DNA from: Agromyces albus
Lineage (GTDB): Bacteria; Actinomycetota; Actinomycetes; Actinomycetales; Microbacteriaceae
Direction of reading: 5' to 3'
Assembly (NCBI RefSeq): GCF_004134825.1
Contig: NZ_SDPN01000029.1
Coordinates: 1-49,445, forward strand
DNA length: 49,445 nt
Below are positions 48,889-49,445 of this stretch, piece by piece. A program made the position numbers and the translations under genes. Under the pieces are notes generated by a model, which saw nothing but the letters and a program-made list of their open reading frames with translations, ran no database searches and was not told where the DNA came from. Position 1 is the first letter of the stretch, and the number at the start of each line of letters is the position of its first letter.

Positions 48889-49445
48889 GCGGCGGCGGCA
48901 CGACCGGCCGCCGGGTGCCTCGCGTCCTCAGCATCGCGGGCACCGACCCCTCGGGCGGCGCCGGAATCCAGGCCGACCTCAAGTCGATCGCCGCGGTCGG
49001 CGGCTACGGCATGTCGGCGGTCACGGCGCTCGTCGCCCAGAACACGCGCGGCGTGCGGAGCGTGCACGTTCCGCAGGCGTCGTTCCTTGCTGAACAACTC
49101 GATGCCGTGAGTGACGACGTCGTGATCGACGCCGTGAAGATCGGCATGCTCGCGAACGCCGAGATCATCCGCACCGTCGGCGACTGGCTACGACGCGTGA
49201 AGCCACCCGTCGTCGTGCTCGACCCCGTGATGATCGCCACGAGCGGCGACCGCCTGCTCGACGCCGACGCCGAGGCGGCCCTGCGCGAGCTGCTCCCCCT
49301 CGCCCACCTCATCACGCCCAACCTGCACGAGCAGGCCGTGCTCGCGGGCGAGCGCCGCGCCGCGACGTGGCCCGAGGCGCTCGCGCAAGCCGAGCGGCTC
49401 TCGGCGTCGCTCGGCGTGCTCGTGCTCGCGAAGGGCGGGCACCTC
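48885..49445 (+). CDS. thiD: Hydroxymethylpyrimidine/phosphomethylpyrimidine kinase, 5' part
   Basis: 187 codons of the gene are inside the window; the 3' end is cut. It begins after a short Gly-rich leader with VLSIAGTDPSGGAGIQADLK, the ThiD substrate-binding motif, followed by GYGMSAVTALVAQNT, VVVLDPVMIATSGDRLL and LITPNLHEQAVLAGER. It phosphorylates HMP twice to give HMP-pyrophosphate for ThiE. ATG start overlaps thiE by four bases. Confidence 0.94.
   Translation, partial: MSGGGTTGRRVPRVLSIAGTDPSGGAGIQADLKSIAAVGGYGMSAVTALVAQNTRGVRSVHVPQASFLAEQLDAVSDDVVIDAVKIGMLANAEIIRTVGDWLRRVKPPVVVLDPVMIATSGDRLLDADAEAALRELLPLAHLITPNLHEQAVLAGERRAATWPEALAQAERLSASLGVLVLAKGGHL

Overview
The window reads as a chromosomal segment of a high-GC actinobacterium, most likely a Microbacteriaceae (Agromyces/Microbacterium/Leifsonia-like). 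The evidence is GC-rich third codon positions, GTG/TTG starts, leaderless antitoxin starts, frequent GGCATCCG/CGGATGCC octamers, and an intergenic GGTTTCGATACGC...CTCAACCACC repeat that I associate with this family. The genus cannot be fixed from the sequence alone. I saw no rRNA, tRNA, CRISPR array, integrase or transposase.

Layout. (1) 1-2.9 kb: the N-terminal part of a DUF2868-type membrane protein, a Phd/VapC-type toxin-antitoxin pair, a G5-domain membrane protein and two tiny acidic proteins. (2) 3.0-23.3 kb: a large defence island. From right to left on the minus strand it has a type I restriction-modification operon (hsdM-hsdS-small ORF-hsdR), a 533-bp gap with strong palindromes, then an operon of an unknown 1067-aa protein, a 1756-aa DruE/DUF1998-type helicase (together resembling a type III Druantia system) and a UvrD-like helicase with a RelE/ParE-like N-terminus. 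A GmrSD-like DUF262-DUF1524 protein carrying an alkyltransferase-like domain converges on this operon from the plus strand. The host-type octamer is visibly rarer here, which suggests acquisition by transfer. (3) 23.4-33.5 kb: a coiled-coil protein, a small unknown protein, two paralogous HTH-MntA/HepT toxin-antitoxin operons, an MFS exporter, a NERD-domain protein, a DUF1761 membrane protein, a duplicated pterin-dehydratase-like/VOC fusion and a flavoprotein. (4) 33.5-42.4 kb: ordinary metabolic and regulatory genes: an HD-domain protein, an HxlR regulator divergent from an NAD(P)-binding oxidoreductase, a DUF2510 membrane protein, an arginase-family enzyme, a nitronate monooxygenase, an EamA transporter, an epoxide-hydrolase-like enzyme and a third PIN-domain toxin-antitoxin pair. 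(5) 42.4-49.4 kb: a dihydrofolate-reductase-like protein, an exported alginate-lyase-family protein, a small acidic protein, a ChaB/Rho_N protein, a gamma-glutamylcyclotransferase-like protein, a small membrane protein, and a TPP-riboswitch-led thiM-thiE-thiD operon cut by the window end.

How the genes work together. The island would act at several levels: HsdMSR modification and cleavage, a modification-sensing GmrSD-type nuclease, and the Druantia-like helicase operon. Four toxin-antitoxin operons flank it. All four share one promoter layout: a -10 hexamer in or just after a palindrome, then the antitoxin start codon 5-8 nt later, so each mRNA is probably leaderless and autoregulated. The thiamine genes salvage the thiazole and pyrimidine moieties and join them, under TPP feedback.
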